The notes under the pieces are model-generated. The model worked only from the letters and a program-made list of their open reading frames with translations, ran no database searches and was not told the DNA's origin. A stretch of 64,000 bases of DNA from Phyllobacterium pellucidum. Its GTDB lineage: Bacteria; Pseudomonadota; Alphaproteobacteria; Rhizobiales; Rhizobiaceae. Made by a program: the position numbers and the translations under genes. Position 1 is the first letter of the stretch; each line of letters begins with the position of its first letter. The DNA lies in the NCBI RefSeq assembly GCF_013327855.1, contig NZ_JABUMX010000001.1, positions 496,001 to 560,000 of the forward strand, read 5' to 3'. Below are positions 50,200 through 58,060 of this stretch, piece by piece.

Positions 50200-50855
50200 G
50201 TTTCCCGTGCCTGGTCGCAGCGATTTTGCAGCGCCGCGTGGGCGGACGACTTTACGCCTTGTTAGTGGCCGCAAGTTGCCGAGCGCTGGCCGATGCCTTG
50301 GCCGAGCCCTGTAGGCGGCAGCGAGTTGCTGAGCACTGCTGGTTGCGGACTTTGTCCAATGTTGGTTGCGACCGCGATCTGCCGAGCACTGGCCGAGGCA
50401 TTGGCCGAGCCCTGTAGGCGGCAGCGAGTCGCCCGGCCCTGTTGGTTGGGAAACTTGGCCGAGCCCAGGCGGCGGAAGTGAATTCGCTACGCGAGTTGGT
50501 TGAGACGAGTTTGCCTAGCTTTGGTGACGGCACGGCATTCGCCAAACCCTGTCGTTTGCAGACTTCGCCGTGCCTTGGTAGCGGGAGTGAATTTGCTGCG
50601 CGAGTTGGTTGCGACGAGTTTACCGAGCCTTCGCAGCGGCAGCGAGCTTGCAGCGCCGTGTTGGCTCAGGACTTTGAGCCTTGATGGCGGAAGTGAATTG
50701 GCTATGCACGTTGATTGAGACGAGTTTGCCGAGCCTTGTCAACGGCAGCGAGCTTGCAGCGCCGTGTTGGCTAAGGACTTTAAGCCTTGGTGTCGGAAGT
50801 GAATTTGCTACACGAGTTGGTTGAGACGAGTTTGCAGACCCTATTAGCTGGGGTG
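50200..50855. repeat. degenerate tandem array, ~53/106-bp period
   Basis: Marker GGAAGTGAATT (or GGGAGTGAATT) recurs near 50475, 50584, 50690 and 50796 (steps 109, 106, 106), and GGCCGAGCCCTGTAGGCGGC recurs at 50300 and 50403. Each ~106-bp unit is itself two related ~53-bp halves, one with GAGTTGGTTGAGACGAGTTT and one with CAGCGAGCTTGCAGCGCCGT, both ending near GAGCCTTGG. About a dozen half-units are present, more diverged to the left. Reading frames through it are inconsistent. It lies between the RNA terminator and chrB. Confidence 0.85.
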
Positions 50856-51001
50856 CCCGCGGGGACAGCCTCTTGCTTTCGCTCTTGTTGACATAATCCT
50901 GTTTCGTGACAATCATAACCTTATGGGGATTGCGGTCTCCCCACGAGGCGTCATGCCCAAGTATCGCGTCCAACAACCCCACTTTAGCGGAGGGACGCGA
51001 A

Positions 51002-51820
51002 ATGTCTTCGACGACACGAATTTCACCCGAAAAACTGGCACGGCTTATCGGAACGCCGGCATGCCCTGTCCTTATCGACGTCCGTACGGACGAGGACTTT
51101 GCCCTCGATGAGCGATTGATTCCCGGCTCACGCCGTCGGTCATATGCGGCAATCGAAACCTGGCGCGATGAACTCGTCGGCAAACGGGCAATCGTCATCT
51201 GCCAGCAAGGCAGGAAGCTCAGCGAGGGGACCGCGGCGCTGCTGCGCTATCACGGTGTGCCGGCCGAATCGCTCGACGGCGGTTACGAGGCGTGGGTGAC
51301 GGCATCTCTGCCGCTGGTTCGCGTGTTACGGCTGCCGGCGGCAGACCCGAATGGACCGACAATCTGGGTTACGCGGGCGCGGCCGAAGATCGACAGGATT
51401 GCCTGTCCTTGGCTGATCCGTCGGTTTATCGACCCTGATGCCGCGTTCCTGTTCGTCGCGCCTGCGGAGGTCGGGGCGGTGGCCGAGCGTTTTGGAGCGA
51501 CGCCCTTTGATATCGAAGACGTGTTCTGGAGCCATCGCGGCGAACTTTGCACGTTCGACGTGATGATCGAGGAATTCGGCTTGACGTCAGCACCGTTGAC
51601 GCGCCTTGCAACGATTGTGCGCGGTGCGGATACCGCCCGGCCGGACCTTGCACCTGAGGCTCCGGGATTGCTTGCCGCATCGCTCGGCCTGTCCCGAATG
51701 TATTCTGACGATCTGGCACAGTTGGAAGCTGGCATGACGCTCTACGACGCATTCTATCGCTGGTGCCGTGATGCGACGGGCGAAACGCATAACTGGCCTA
51801 ATCGCAAGCTTGGTGCATGA
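51002..51820 (+). CDS. chrB: ChrB chromate-resistance protein (rhodanese + ChrB domain)
   Basis: A 272-residue two-domain protein. Residues about 5-110 form a rhodanese-like domain (LIDVRTDEDFALDERLIPGS; active Cys in AIVICQQGRKLSEG). Residues about 120-265 form the ChrB C-terminal domain with WVTRARPKIDRIACPWLIRR and FDIEDVFWSHRGELCTFDVM. ChrB proteins act as chromate-responsive regulators or accessory reductases for ChrA. GGAGGGA lies upstream of the ATG at 51002. chrA overlaps its end. Confidence 0.9.
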   Translation: MSSTTRISPEKLARLIGTPACPVLIDVRTDEDFALDERLIPGSRRRSYAAIETWRDELVGKRAIVICQQGRKLSEGTAALLRYHGVPAESLDGGYEAWVTASLPLVRVLRLPAADPNGPTIWVTRARPKIDRIACPWLIRRFIDPDAAFLFVAPAEVGAVAERFGATPFDIEDVFWSHRGELCTFDVMIEEFGLTSAPLTRLATIVRGADTARPDLAPEAPGLLAASLGLSRMYSDDLAQLEAGMTLYDAFYRWCRDATGETHNWPNRKLGA

Positions 51821-53231
51821 GTTGACCGTTTCAGCACCCGATGGCGTGAACGCCGTATCCCAAGGGCGAACGGGCCATGACATCTCGCTCGGTGAAGCCC
51901 TGCGTGTCTGGATGCGTGTCGCATCATTGAGCTTCGGCGGGCCCGCCGGGCAAATCGCGGTGATGCATCGTATTCTCGTCGATGAGAAGCGCTGGATCGG
52001 CGAGAACAGGTTTCTGCATGCCCTCAATTATTGCATGCTCCTGCCCGGACCCGAGGCGCAGCAGCTGGCGATCTATATTGGCTGGCTGCTGCACCGGACC
52101 AAAGGCGGCCTTGTTGCCGGCACGCTGTTTGTCCTTCCCGGCTTTCTGTCGATCCTCGGCCTCAGCGTCATCTACGTCCTGTTTGGCAATGTCGGGATGG
52201 TGGCGGGGCTGTTCTTCGGCCTCAAAGCAGCCGTGCTTGCCATCGTGCTGCAGGCGGTGGTGCGGATTGGCGGGCGCGCGCTCAAGAATTGGGTCATGGT
52301 GTCAATCGCCATTGCCGCTTTCGTGGCAATTTTCGTCCTGCACGCGCCTTTTCCACTCATCGTTCTCATCGCGGCATTGATCGGCTTCATCGGAGGAAAA
52401 ACCGGATCGACGCTGTTTCAATTAGGCGGAGGTCATGGCGATGCAACCTCCGGTCTTGCGGACCGGGACTCGGCGCTCGGCGAAGACACGCCCGAACACG
52501 CCCGGCCGAATCTCGCCTGGTCGCTGAAGATAGGCGCCGTCCTTCTCGTCCTTTGGCTTGCGCCGGTCGGTGCCATAGTCCTCGCTCTCGGACCGGACAA
52601 TGTGTTCAGCCAAATCGGCATTTTCTTCAGTAAAATGGCGATGGTAACGTTCGGCGGCGCCTACGCGGTTCTCTCATACGTCGCCCAGCAGGCGGTCCAG
52701 CATTATGGATGGCTGCAGCCCGGGGAAATGCTGGACGGGCTTGGCATGGCGGAGACGACGCCGGGACCGCTGATCATGGTGGTACAGTTCGTCGGTTTCC
52801 TCGGCGCCTATCGAGCGCCCGGTTCGTTGCCCCCGCTCACGGCAGCCGTGCTCGCCTCGATCCTGACGACATGGGTGACGTTCGTGCCGTGTTTTCTGTG
52901 GATTTTCCTTGGGGCTCCCTTCATAGAGCGGCTTCGCAACAACCGGGCGCTGACAGGAGCGATGACCGCGATTACCGCCGCCATCGTCGGCGTGATCACC
53001 AACCTTGCCGTGTGGTTCGCGCTGCACGTGATGTTCACCAGCATCGTTCGCTGGGAGGCATTGGGCATCACGATCGACGTGCCGGTGCTCTCTTCTGTCA
53101 ACCTCGCTTCCGTCGCGCTGACCGCCAGCGCGATCGCCGCCATTTTCTGGCTGAGGTGGGGAATGTTGCCGACGCTTCTTGCCACGTCATTGGCGGGCAT
53201 GGCGTGGTATCTCTTCCACGGGCTGAATTGA
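51813..53231 (+). CDS. chrA: ChrA chromate efflux transporter
   Basis: A ~472-residue inner-membrane transporter of the long CHR family, with two homologous six-helix halves. Each half opens with an Arg/Gly block: VWMRVASLSFGGPAGQIAVM in the first and FFSKMAMVTFGGAYAVLSYV in the second. PGPEAQQLAIYIGWLLHRTK and ETTPGPLIMVVQFVGFLGA are also conserved. It exports chromate. The start is uncertain: GTG at 51813 overlaps the chrB stop by 8 nt, with TTG alternatives at 51810 and 51822. Confidence 0.9.
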   Translation: MHELTVSAPDGVNAVSQGRTGHDISLGEALRVWMRVASLSFGGPAGQIAVMHRILVDEKRWIGENRFLHALNYCMLLPGPEAQQLAIYIGWLLHRTKGGLVAGTLFVLPGFLSILGLSVIYVLFGNVGMVAGLFFGLKAAVLAIVLQAVVRIGGRALKNWVMVSIAIAAFVAIFVLHAPFPLIVLIAALIGFIGGKTGSTLFQLGGGHGDATSGLADRDSALGEDTPEHARPNLAWSLKIGAVLLVLWLAPVGAIVLALGPDNVFSQIGIFFSKMAMVTFGGAYAVLSYVAQQAVQHYGWLQPGEMLDGLGMAETTPGPLIMVVQFVGFLGAYRAPGSLPPLTAAVLASILTTWVTFVPCFLWIFLGAPFIERLRNNRALTGAMTAITAAIVGVITNLAVWFALHVMFTSIVRWEALGITIDVPVLSSVNLASVALTASAIAAIFWLRWGMLPTLLATSLAGMAWYLFHGLN

Positions 53232-53257
53232 AGCCCTGCCCCGTCAGGGCTTCAATT
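53226..53257. terminator. bidirectional hairpin between chrA and GST gene
   Basis: Perfect 13-bp stem AATTGAAGCCCTG / CAGGGCTTCAATT with a six-base loop. The left arm contains the chrA stop. It lies between converging genes and could stop both, though T tracts are short (AATT only). Confidence 0.75.
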
Positions 53258-53266
53258 GTGCAGGGT

Positions 53267-53968
53267 TCAGCGGGCCCGCTGGCCGAAGAGCACCTTCTTG
53301 GCTTCCTCGTCGTCGGCGAGATTGCGCCGCTCTTCTTTGCCGAGTTCGAGCCCCCGCTTCACGGCGGGCCGCGCACCGATCGCTTCGAACCAGCGCTTCA
53401 GATTTGGAAACTCGTTCAAATCCTGACCCTGATTGGCATGCGGCACGACCCAGCCAAAGGCGGCCATGTCGGCGATGGAATAATCGCCGGCAAGATAGTC
53501 GTGCTCGGCAAGCCGCCGGTTCATCACGCCATAAAGGCGGTTTACCTCGTTGGTATAGCGATTGAACGCATATTCGATCTTCTCGGGGGCATATTGACGG
53601 AAATGATGCGCTTGGCCGGCCATCGGGCCGAGACCGCCCACCTGCCAGAACAGCCATTCTTCAACCGCGACGCGGCTGCGTTCCTCCTGCGGATAGAATT
53701 TTCCGAATTTCCGGCCGAGGTATTGCAGGATCGCGCCGGATTCGAACACCGAGATTGGCTTTCCGCCCGGTCCCTCGGGGTCGATGATGGCCGGCATACG
53801 GTTGTTGGGGGCGATCTTCAGGAAAGAAGGCTCGAACTGTTCGCCCTTGCCGATGTTGACAAGTTTCAGATCGTAGGGAACGCCGAGCTCCTCGAGCATG
53901 ATGGATATTTTCCAGCCGTTGGGCGTCGGCCAGTAATAGAGTTCGATCGGTCTGGTTTGGGAGGTCAT
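53267..53968 (-). CDS. yfcG: glutathione S-transferase-like disulfide oxidoreductase (YfcG type)
   Basis: A 233-residue GST-fold enzyme. The thioredoxin-like domain has IELYYWPTPNGWKISIMLEE and NNRMPAIIDPEGPGGKPISV with FESGAILQYLG for glutathione binding; the helical domain has DYSIADMAAFGWV. The Asn in TPNGWK replaces the usual catalytic Ser/Cys, as in YfcG/YghU, which reduce disulfides with two bound glutathiones. The ATG at 53968 has GGAGA upstream; one at 53980 is in frame. Convergent with chrA. Confidence 0.87.
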   Translation of the reverse strand: MTSQTRPIELYYWPTPNGWKISIMLEELGVPYDLKLVNIGKGEQFEPSFLKIAPNNRMPAIIDPEGPGGKPISVFESGAILQYLGRKFGKFYPQEERSRVAVEEWLFWQVGGLGPMAGQAHHFRQYAPEKIEYAFNRYTNEVNRLYGVMNRRLAEHDYLAGDYSIADMAAFGWVVPHANQGQDLNEFPNLKRWFEAIGARPAVKRGLELGKEERRNLADDEEAKKVLFGQRAR

Positions 53969-54150
53969 CGCAGTCTCCATGCGTGGGGGAATGTTCAAGA
54001 GAAATAGAACTTCCATAGCCGCGCGCAAGATGGGCCATGCAATTCCGTTGAACGCCAGATGAACGGCGGTCTCAGCTTTGGTTCAGCACGCCTCGCCTAA
54101 TTTGCGCTCGATACGATGGGTGCCGAAGCGGGCCGAGGAGATTCCGGGAC

Positions 54151-54315
54151 ATGATGCGGTCGACAGCAAACTTTTCGCTGATTTTCCTGAGGGCGCTTGT
54201 CTTTTCGGCGATCCTCGTCGGGCCGGTCATCGCCTTTGCGGCCAGCTATGAAAGCCGCTCGCCATCCAATGGCGGCATTGGGCTCGTACTCCTCGTTGCC
54301 TTGCAGCGCGTTTGA
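54151..54315 (+). CDS. 54-residue membrane peptide
   Basis: Encodes MMRSTANFSLIFLRALVFSA then a hydrophobic run to FAASYE and a second hydrophobic patch ending LLVALQRV, so one or two helices. GAGGAG lies 10-12 nt before the ATG pair. No family recognised; supported by ribosome site and composition only. Confidence 0.4.
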   Translation: MMRSTANFSLIFLRALVFSAILVGPVIAFAASYESRSPSNGGIGLVLLVALQRV

Positions 54316-54360
54316 GACAGGTGCATTTCAACTGTCACCCGGAGCGACTATATTGCGGGG

Positions 54361-55869
54361 ATGGATAAACGAATCGGAACAAGAAAGCCTGTCACGATCA
54401 GCATGCCGCCGCATGTTGAACCCGAAGAGTTCATGGACGAGCATGCGGCTGTCGACGCGCTGCGCCGGATCTACGAGCGCAATACGCAATTCCTGCGCGA
54501 CGCCTTCGACAAGGTCGCGAAAGGCGAAGCCAAGGACACGCTGCATTTTCGCGCCTTTTACCCCGAGGTGCAGCTTTCCACGTCAAGCTATGCGCAGATC
54601 GACTCGCGCCTTGCCTTCGGCCATGTGTCTTCGCCCGGCCAGTACGCGGCGACCATTACCCGCCCCGACCTATTTGCAAGTTACCTCGAGGAACAGATAA
54701 AGCTCTTGATCCGCAACCACGGCGGACCGGTGACTGTGCAGGAATCGACGACGCCTATCCCGATCCACTTCGCCTTCCTTGAAGGAACGCATGTTGAATC
54801 CTCGATCGCCGATGCGTTCACACGGCCACTGCGCGATCTTTTCGATGTGCCGGACCTCAATGCAACCGACGACCGCATCGTCAATGGCGAATACGAGGCG
54901 GACGACCTCGATGGCATCATGCCGCTATCGCCTTTCACGGCACAGCGCGTCGATTATTCCCTGCACCGGCTGTCGCACTATACGGCCACGCATCCGGTGC
55001 ATTTTCAGAACTATGTGCTGTTTACCAACTATCAGTTCTATATCGATGAGTTCTGCGTGTGGGCGCGCAAGCTCATGGCAGCCGGTGGTGGCGGCTATGA
55101 GCGTTTCATCGAGCCAGGCAACCTGATCACCGAGGCAGGCAGCAGCGCGCCGACATCGGGCGTTCCGGCAGGTCGCATGCCGCAAATGCCGGCCTACCAC
55201 CTCGAACGCCGCAATGGTTCGGGAATCACCATGGTCAATATCGGCGTCGGCCCCTCCAATGCCAAGACGATCACGGATCACATCGCGGTCTTGCGTCCGC
55301 ATGCATGGCTGATGCTCGGGCATTGCGCGGGCCTGCGCAATACGCAGGCGCTCGGAGACTATGTGCTGGCGCATGCCTATGTGCGCGAGGACCATGTGCT
55401 TGACGATGACCTGCCCGTATGGGTGCCGATCCCTGCTCTTGCCGAAGTTCAGGTGGCGCTGGAACAGGCTGTCGCCGAAATTACCGGGCTCGAGGGCTAT
55501 GATCTGAAGCGCATCATGCGCACAGGCACGGTGGCGACGATCGACAACCGCAATTGGGAATTGCGCGACCAGCGCGGTCCGGTGAAACGCCTGTCACAGT
55601 CGCGGGCCATTGCGCTCGATATGGAATCGGCGACGATCGCTGCGAACGGCTTCCGCTTCCGCGTCCCTTACGGCACGCTGCTCTGTGTTTCCGACAAGCC
55701 GCTGCATGGCGAACTCAAGCTGCCGGGCATGGCGACGGAGTTCTACAAGCGCCAGGTGGCCCAGCATTTGCAGATCGGCATTCGCGCGCTGGAGAAGCTG
55801 GCTGAAATGCCACCCGAGAAACTGCACTCGCGCAAGCTGCGCAGTTTCTACGAGATGGCATTTCAGTAG
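54361..55869 (+). CDS. amn: AMP nucleosidase
   Basis: A 502-residue enzyme hydrolysing AMP to adenine and ribose 5-phosphate. The N-terminal regulatory domain contains SRLAFGHVSSPGQYAATITR and PIHFAFLEGTH. The C-terminal nucleoside-phosphorylase-like domain has MVNIGVGPSNAKTITDHIAV, WLMLGHCAGLRNTQALGDYV and ALDMESATIAANGFRFRVPY. Length and motifs match Amn. The ATG follows TATATT (54349-54354) by 6 nt with no true Shine-Dalgarno, so a leaderless start is possible, though the -35 (TTTCAA) is poor. Confidence 0.93.
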   Translation: MDKRIGTRKPVTISMPPHVEPEEFMDEHAAVDALRRIYERNTQFLRDAFDKVAKGEAKDTLHFRAFYPEVQLSTSSYAQIDSRLAFGHVSSPGQYAATITRPDLFASYLEEQIKLLIRNHGGPVTVQESTTPIPIHFAFLEGTHVESSIADAFTRPLRDLFDVPDLNATDDRIVNGEYEADDLDGIMPLSPFTAQRVDYSLHRLSHYTATHPVHFQNYVLFTNYQFYIDEFCVWARKLMAAGGGGYERFIEPGNLITEAGSSAPTSGVPAGRMPQMPAYHLERRNGSGITMVNIGVGPSNAKTITDHIAVLRPHAWLMLGHCAGLRNTQALGDYVLAHAYVREDHVLDDDLPVWVPIPALAEVQVALEQAVAEITGLEGYDLKRIMRTGTVATIDNRNWELRDQRGPVKRLSQSRAIALDMESATIAANGFRFRVPYGTLLCVSDKPLHGELKLPGMATEFYKRQVAQHLQIGIRALEKLAEMPPEKLHSRKLRSFYEMAFQ

Positions 55870-55887
55870 CACATCAAGCGATCTGGC

Positions 55888-56655
55888 TCAGCTGCGCATG
55901 CCTACCAGGCAGAACATCGCGCCCTGCGGATCAAGGCATTGGAGGATAAAGGCGCCGCCCGGTACCTCCTGCGGCCCGAACAGGACCTTGCCGCCCTTGC
56001 TCGTCACCCGTTCCTGCGCCGCATCGATGTTGTCGACGCAGAAATAGAAATTCCACATTGGCGGGACCGACTTGTCCATCCGGTTCATCATCCCGCCGAC
56101 AGCTTCGGCACCGGCGGCGAAGAGCTGGTAAGTGCCCATATCGCCCATATCAATTGCCTGGTCCTTGGTCCAGCCGAAGAGTCTCGAATAGAAGTCGAAC
56201 GCGCCTTGCCAGTTCTCGGTGTTAAGCTCATGCCAGCCGATCGTGCCTTGCACCGGCGGTTTCGGCATATCGCCCTGGTCCGTCATGCTTGGCGCAAACA
56301 GCTGAAACGTTGCGCCCTGCGGGTCGGCGACAACTGCAAAGCGGCCAACATTGGGAATATCCGCCGGCTCGCGATAAACCTTGCCGCCGAGTTGCTCGAC
56401 TTCCTTCGACTTCGCATCGACGTCCTGCGCCCAGATATAGCCAGTCCACGCTGGCTTCATGTCCGGGCCGCAGTCGTCCGGTATCGTCATCAGGCCCGCC
56501 ACTGGCGCGGCGCCAACGTTAAGCAACGTATAGCGCATGTCGGGATGTCCGGAATCCTTTGGGTCCCAGCCGACGACATCACCATAGAAAGCCTCTGCCG
56601 CCTCGGCGTCGGTGGTCATCAATTCATACCAAATGAAATTGCCGGGTGTGGTCAT
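55888..56655 (-). CDS. two-domain VOC (glyoxalase-fold) protein
   Basis: A 255-residue protein with two vicinal-oxygen-chelate domains. Domain 1 (about 6-120) starts FIWYELMTTDAEAAEAFYGD and ends FAVVADPQGATFQLF; domain 2 (about 138-255) has IGWHELNTENWQGAFDFYSR and GAFILQCLDPQGAMFCLVG. It resembles the CFP32/hydroxylase-like VOC group; substrate unknown. GGAGGAGG precedes the ATG. It is divergent from a MarR regulator whose operator lies between them. Confidence 0.85.
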   Translation of the reverse strand: MTTPGNFIWYELMTTDAEAAEAFYGDVVGWDPKDSGHPDMRYTLLNVGAAPVAGLMTIPDDCGPDMKPAWTGYIWAQDVDAKSKEVEQLGGKVYREPADIPNVGRFAVVADPQGATFQLFAPSMTDQGDMPKPPVQGTIGWHELNTENWQGAFDFYSRLFGWTKDQAIDMGDMGTYQLFAAGAEAVGGMMNRMDKSVPPMWNFYFCVDNIDAAQERVTSKGGKVLFGPQEVPGGAFILQCLDPQGAMFCLVGMRS

Positions 56656-56709
56656 GTTAGTACCTCCTCCATGATTGGCCGGACTATATCGGGATCTCGT
56701 GATTAAATA

Positions 56710-56738
56710 TTGACATTTAGGTTGATATCAACATATAT
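56710..56738 (+). promoter_or_regulatory. MarR gene promoter with palindromic operator
   Basis: TTGACA (56710-56715), 17 nt, ATATAT (56733-56738), then 5 nt to the ATG at 56744. The perfect palindrome GTTGATATCAAC (56721-56732) fills the end of the spacer directly before the -10, the likely MarR-family binding site controlling this gene and the divergent VOC gene. Confidence 0.8.
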
Positions 56739-56743
56739 AGGCC

Positions 56744-57190
56744 ATGTCAAAGCCGATTTCCGTCCCTTTCGAAACCACCCTTTATGTCCGTGATACCTGC
56801 ATGTGTCTTGCCGTGCAGCGGACGGCGCGCGCCCTTGCCCGTCGCTTCGACGAGGCGATGCGCCCCTACGATGTCACCAACGGGCAGTTTTCCCTGCTCA
56901 TGTCGCTGAACCGTCCGCAGCCGCCGAACCTGCGTTCGGTGGCATCGCTCCTTGCCATGGACCGCACCACACTGACCGCAGCGCTGAAACCTTTGGAGCG
57001 TCGCGGCCTCGTGAAAGTGGAGATCGACCCTGCGGACAAGCGCAGCCGATTATTGGCGCTCACGCCGGCCGGGAGCAAGCTCCTGTCCGACGTCTTGCCG
57101 GTATGGACCAGCACGCATAAGGACATTCAGGCGCTTCTCGGCAATGACGAACACGATCGCCTTCTCAGCAATCTGGCAAAGTTGCTTTGA
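56744..57190 (+). CDS. MarR-family regulator
   Basis: A 148-residue winged-helix dimeric regulator: NGQFSLLMSLNRPQPPNLRS, then VASLLAMDRTTLTAALKPLE as the recognition helix and RRGLVKVEIDPADKRSRLLA as the wing. The Cys pair in VRDTCMCLAVQR near the N-terminus could sense oxidants or electrophiles (inference from similarly placed Cys in OhrR-like proteins). There is no Shine-Dalgarno; the ATG is about 5 nt from the -10, implying a leaderless message. Flanked by two VOC genes on the opposite strand. Confidence 0.86.
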   Translation: MSKPISVPFETTLYVRDTCMCLAVQRTARALARRFDEAMRPYDVTNGQFSLLMSLNRPQPPNLRSVASLLAMDRTTLTAALKPLERRGLVKVEIDPADKRSRLLALTPAGSKLLSDVLPVWTSTHKDIQALLGNDEHDRLLSNLAKLL

Positions 57191-57193
57191 TCT

Positions 57194-57544
57194 TCAAGCA
57201 TGCGCGAGAATGTTGACGATCCTGCCCGACGGATCGCGTACGTAGAAGCGGCGCACGCCCCATGGCTCGTCTGTGATGCCATAGGTGATCTCGTAGCCCG
57301 CCGCCACCGCCCGCGCATAGAGAGCATCGACATCATCGACCTCGATGGAAAGGTCGGGCACGGGCGTTCCTGAACCGCCTTCGCTGGCAATACTGAGCTC
57401 AGGCCTGGTCGTAGCGTCGGACGCGAAGGTCAGTATCCAGCCATGGTCCATGACCACATTCAGGCCGAGCAAATCTTCATAAAACGCCCGAACGGCGGCA
57501 GGATCGGAAACAGCGAGATTGGCGACGATGCGCTTGACGGTCAT
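57194..57544 (-). CDS. single-domain VOC (glyoxalase-fold) protein
   Basis: A 116-residue VOC protein: MTVKRIVANLAVSDPAAVRA, then YEDLLGLNVVMDHGWILTFA, VDDVDALYARAVAAGYEI and RRFYVRDPSGRIVNILAHA with the terminal metal-ligand region. It resembles bleomycin-resistance/glyoxalase-like proteins, ligand unknown. GGAG lies 7 nt before the ATG at 57544; the extension from 57655 is rejected. Its end is 3 nt from the convergent MarR end. Confidence 0.83.
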   Translation of the reverse strand: MTVKRIVANLAVSDPAAVRAFYEDLLGLNVVMDHGWILTFASDATTRPELSIASEGGSGTPVPDLSIEVDDVDALYARAVAAGYEITYGITDEPWGVRRFYVRDPSGRIVNILAHA

Positions 57545-57656
57545 TAAGTGCTCCGGTTCGACGGTACAGATTGGCTCATGGATATCTAGCTTCGCGAATG
57601 ATGCAGTGAAAGACCCAATGCGATTCCCGTGCGCCGAAAGTCCAACGCGCTGCATC

Positions 57657-57684
57657 TTGGAAACCGAGCAGAGGATGCTATACT
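57657..57684 (+). promoter_or_regulatory. sigma70 promoter of small RNA gene
   Basis: TTGGAA (57657-57662), 16 nt, TATACT (57679-57684), placing transcription start near 57691. No protein gene follows before the terminator at 57740. Confidence 0.78.
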
Positions 57685-57690
57685 ATTTTT

Positions 57691-57779
57691 GGAGTGGGAA
57701 CGGACTTTCGCCCGTCCCCTTTCTCTGGTTATGTAAAATGAACCCGGACACAGACTTGCCAGCCTGTCCGGGTTCTTTT
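57691..57779 (+). ncRNA. small regulatory RNA, possibly alpha-r8/MmgR (suhB-type) family
   Basis: An ~89-nt transcription unit bounded by a good promoter and a strong terminator, with no reading frame. The 5' part folds as GGGAACGG / CCGTCCC around ACTTTCGC (about 57696-57718), then a T/C-rich single strand (TTTCTCTGGTTATGTAAAAT) and the terminator hairpin. The two-hairpin layout with a UUCG-like loop recalls the alphaproteobacterial MmgR/suhB RNAs from memory of that family. An Hfq-dependent role would be expected if so. Assignment to that family is tentative; existence of an RNA is better supported. Confidence 0.68.
57740..57779 (+). terminator. rho-independent terminator of small RNA
   Basis: Perfect 11-bp stem GAACCCGGACA / TGTCCGGGTTC (57740-57750, 57765-57775), 14-nt loop, followed by TTTT. 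No coding gene lies directly upstream on this strand. Confidence 0.9.
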
Positions 57780-58060
57780 CACTTCCAGAGTGATGCTAAG
57801 TGGTCTGAACCACATAACTTCACCTCCAAGTTTGACAGCAAGGCTGTTGCCTCAGTCGGGGAGCCAATCTTCCCGATGCACCGGCTGGCGTGGTGCCTGC
57901 TGCTTTGCCTGCAAACAGTGCAAAACATCGCGGGAAAGGGGCCGCGCGGCAACGAATTCAGGGTTGCAAATGCTGCGCGAAAAAGTTGACACCGATTGCA
58001 GGCACGGACGTAACACCCTCTTGGAGTCATCATCTTGATTGCGTCGCAATTGCCGGTTTA

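Noticed and set aside
50200..50855. CRISPR array
   Set aside because: The repeats are long, contiguous and degenerate, without unique spacers of constant length, and no cas gene is present.
50620..51198. Minus-strand frame running through the tandem repeats into chrB
   Set aside because: The product is a Ser/Arg/Ala-rich translation of degenerate repeats; units of 103, 106 and 109 bp break the frame and the start lies inside chrB.
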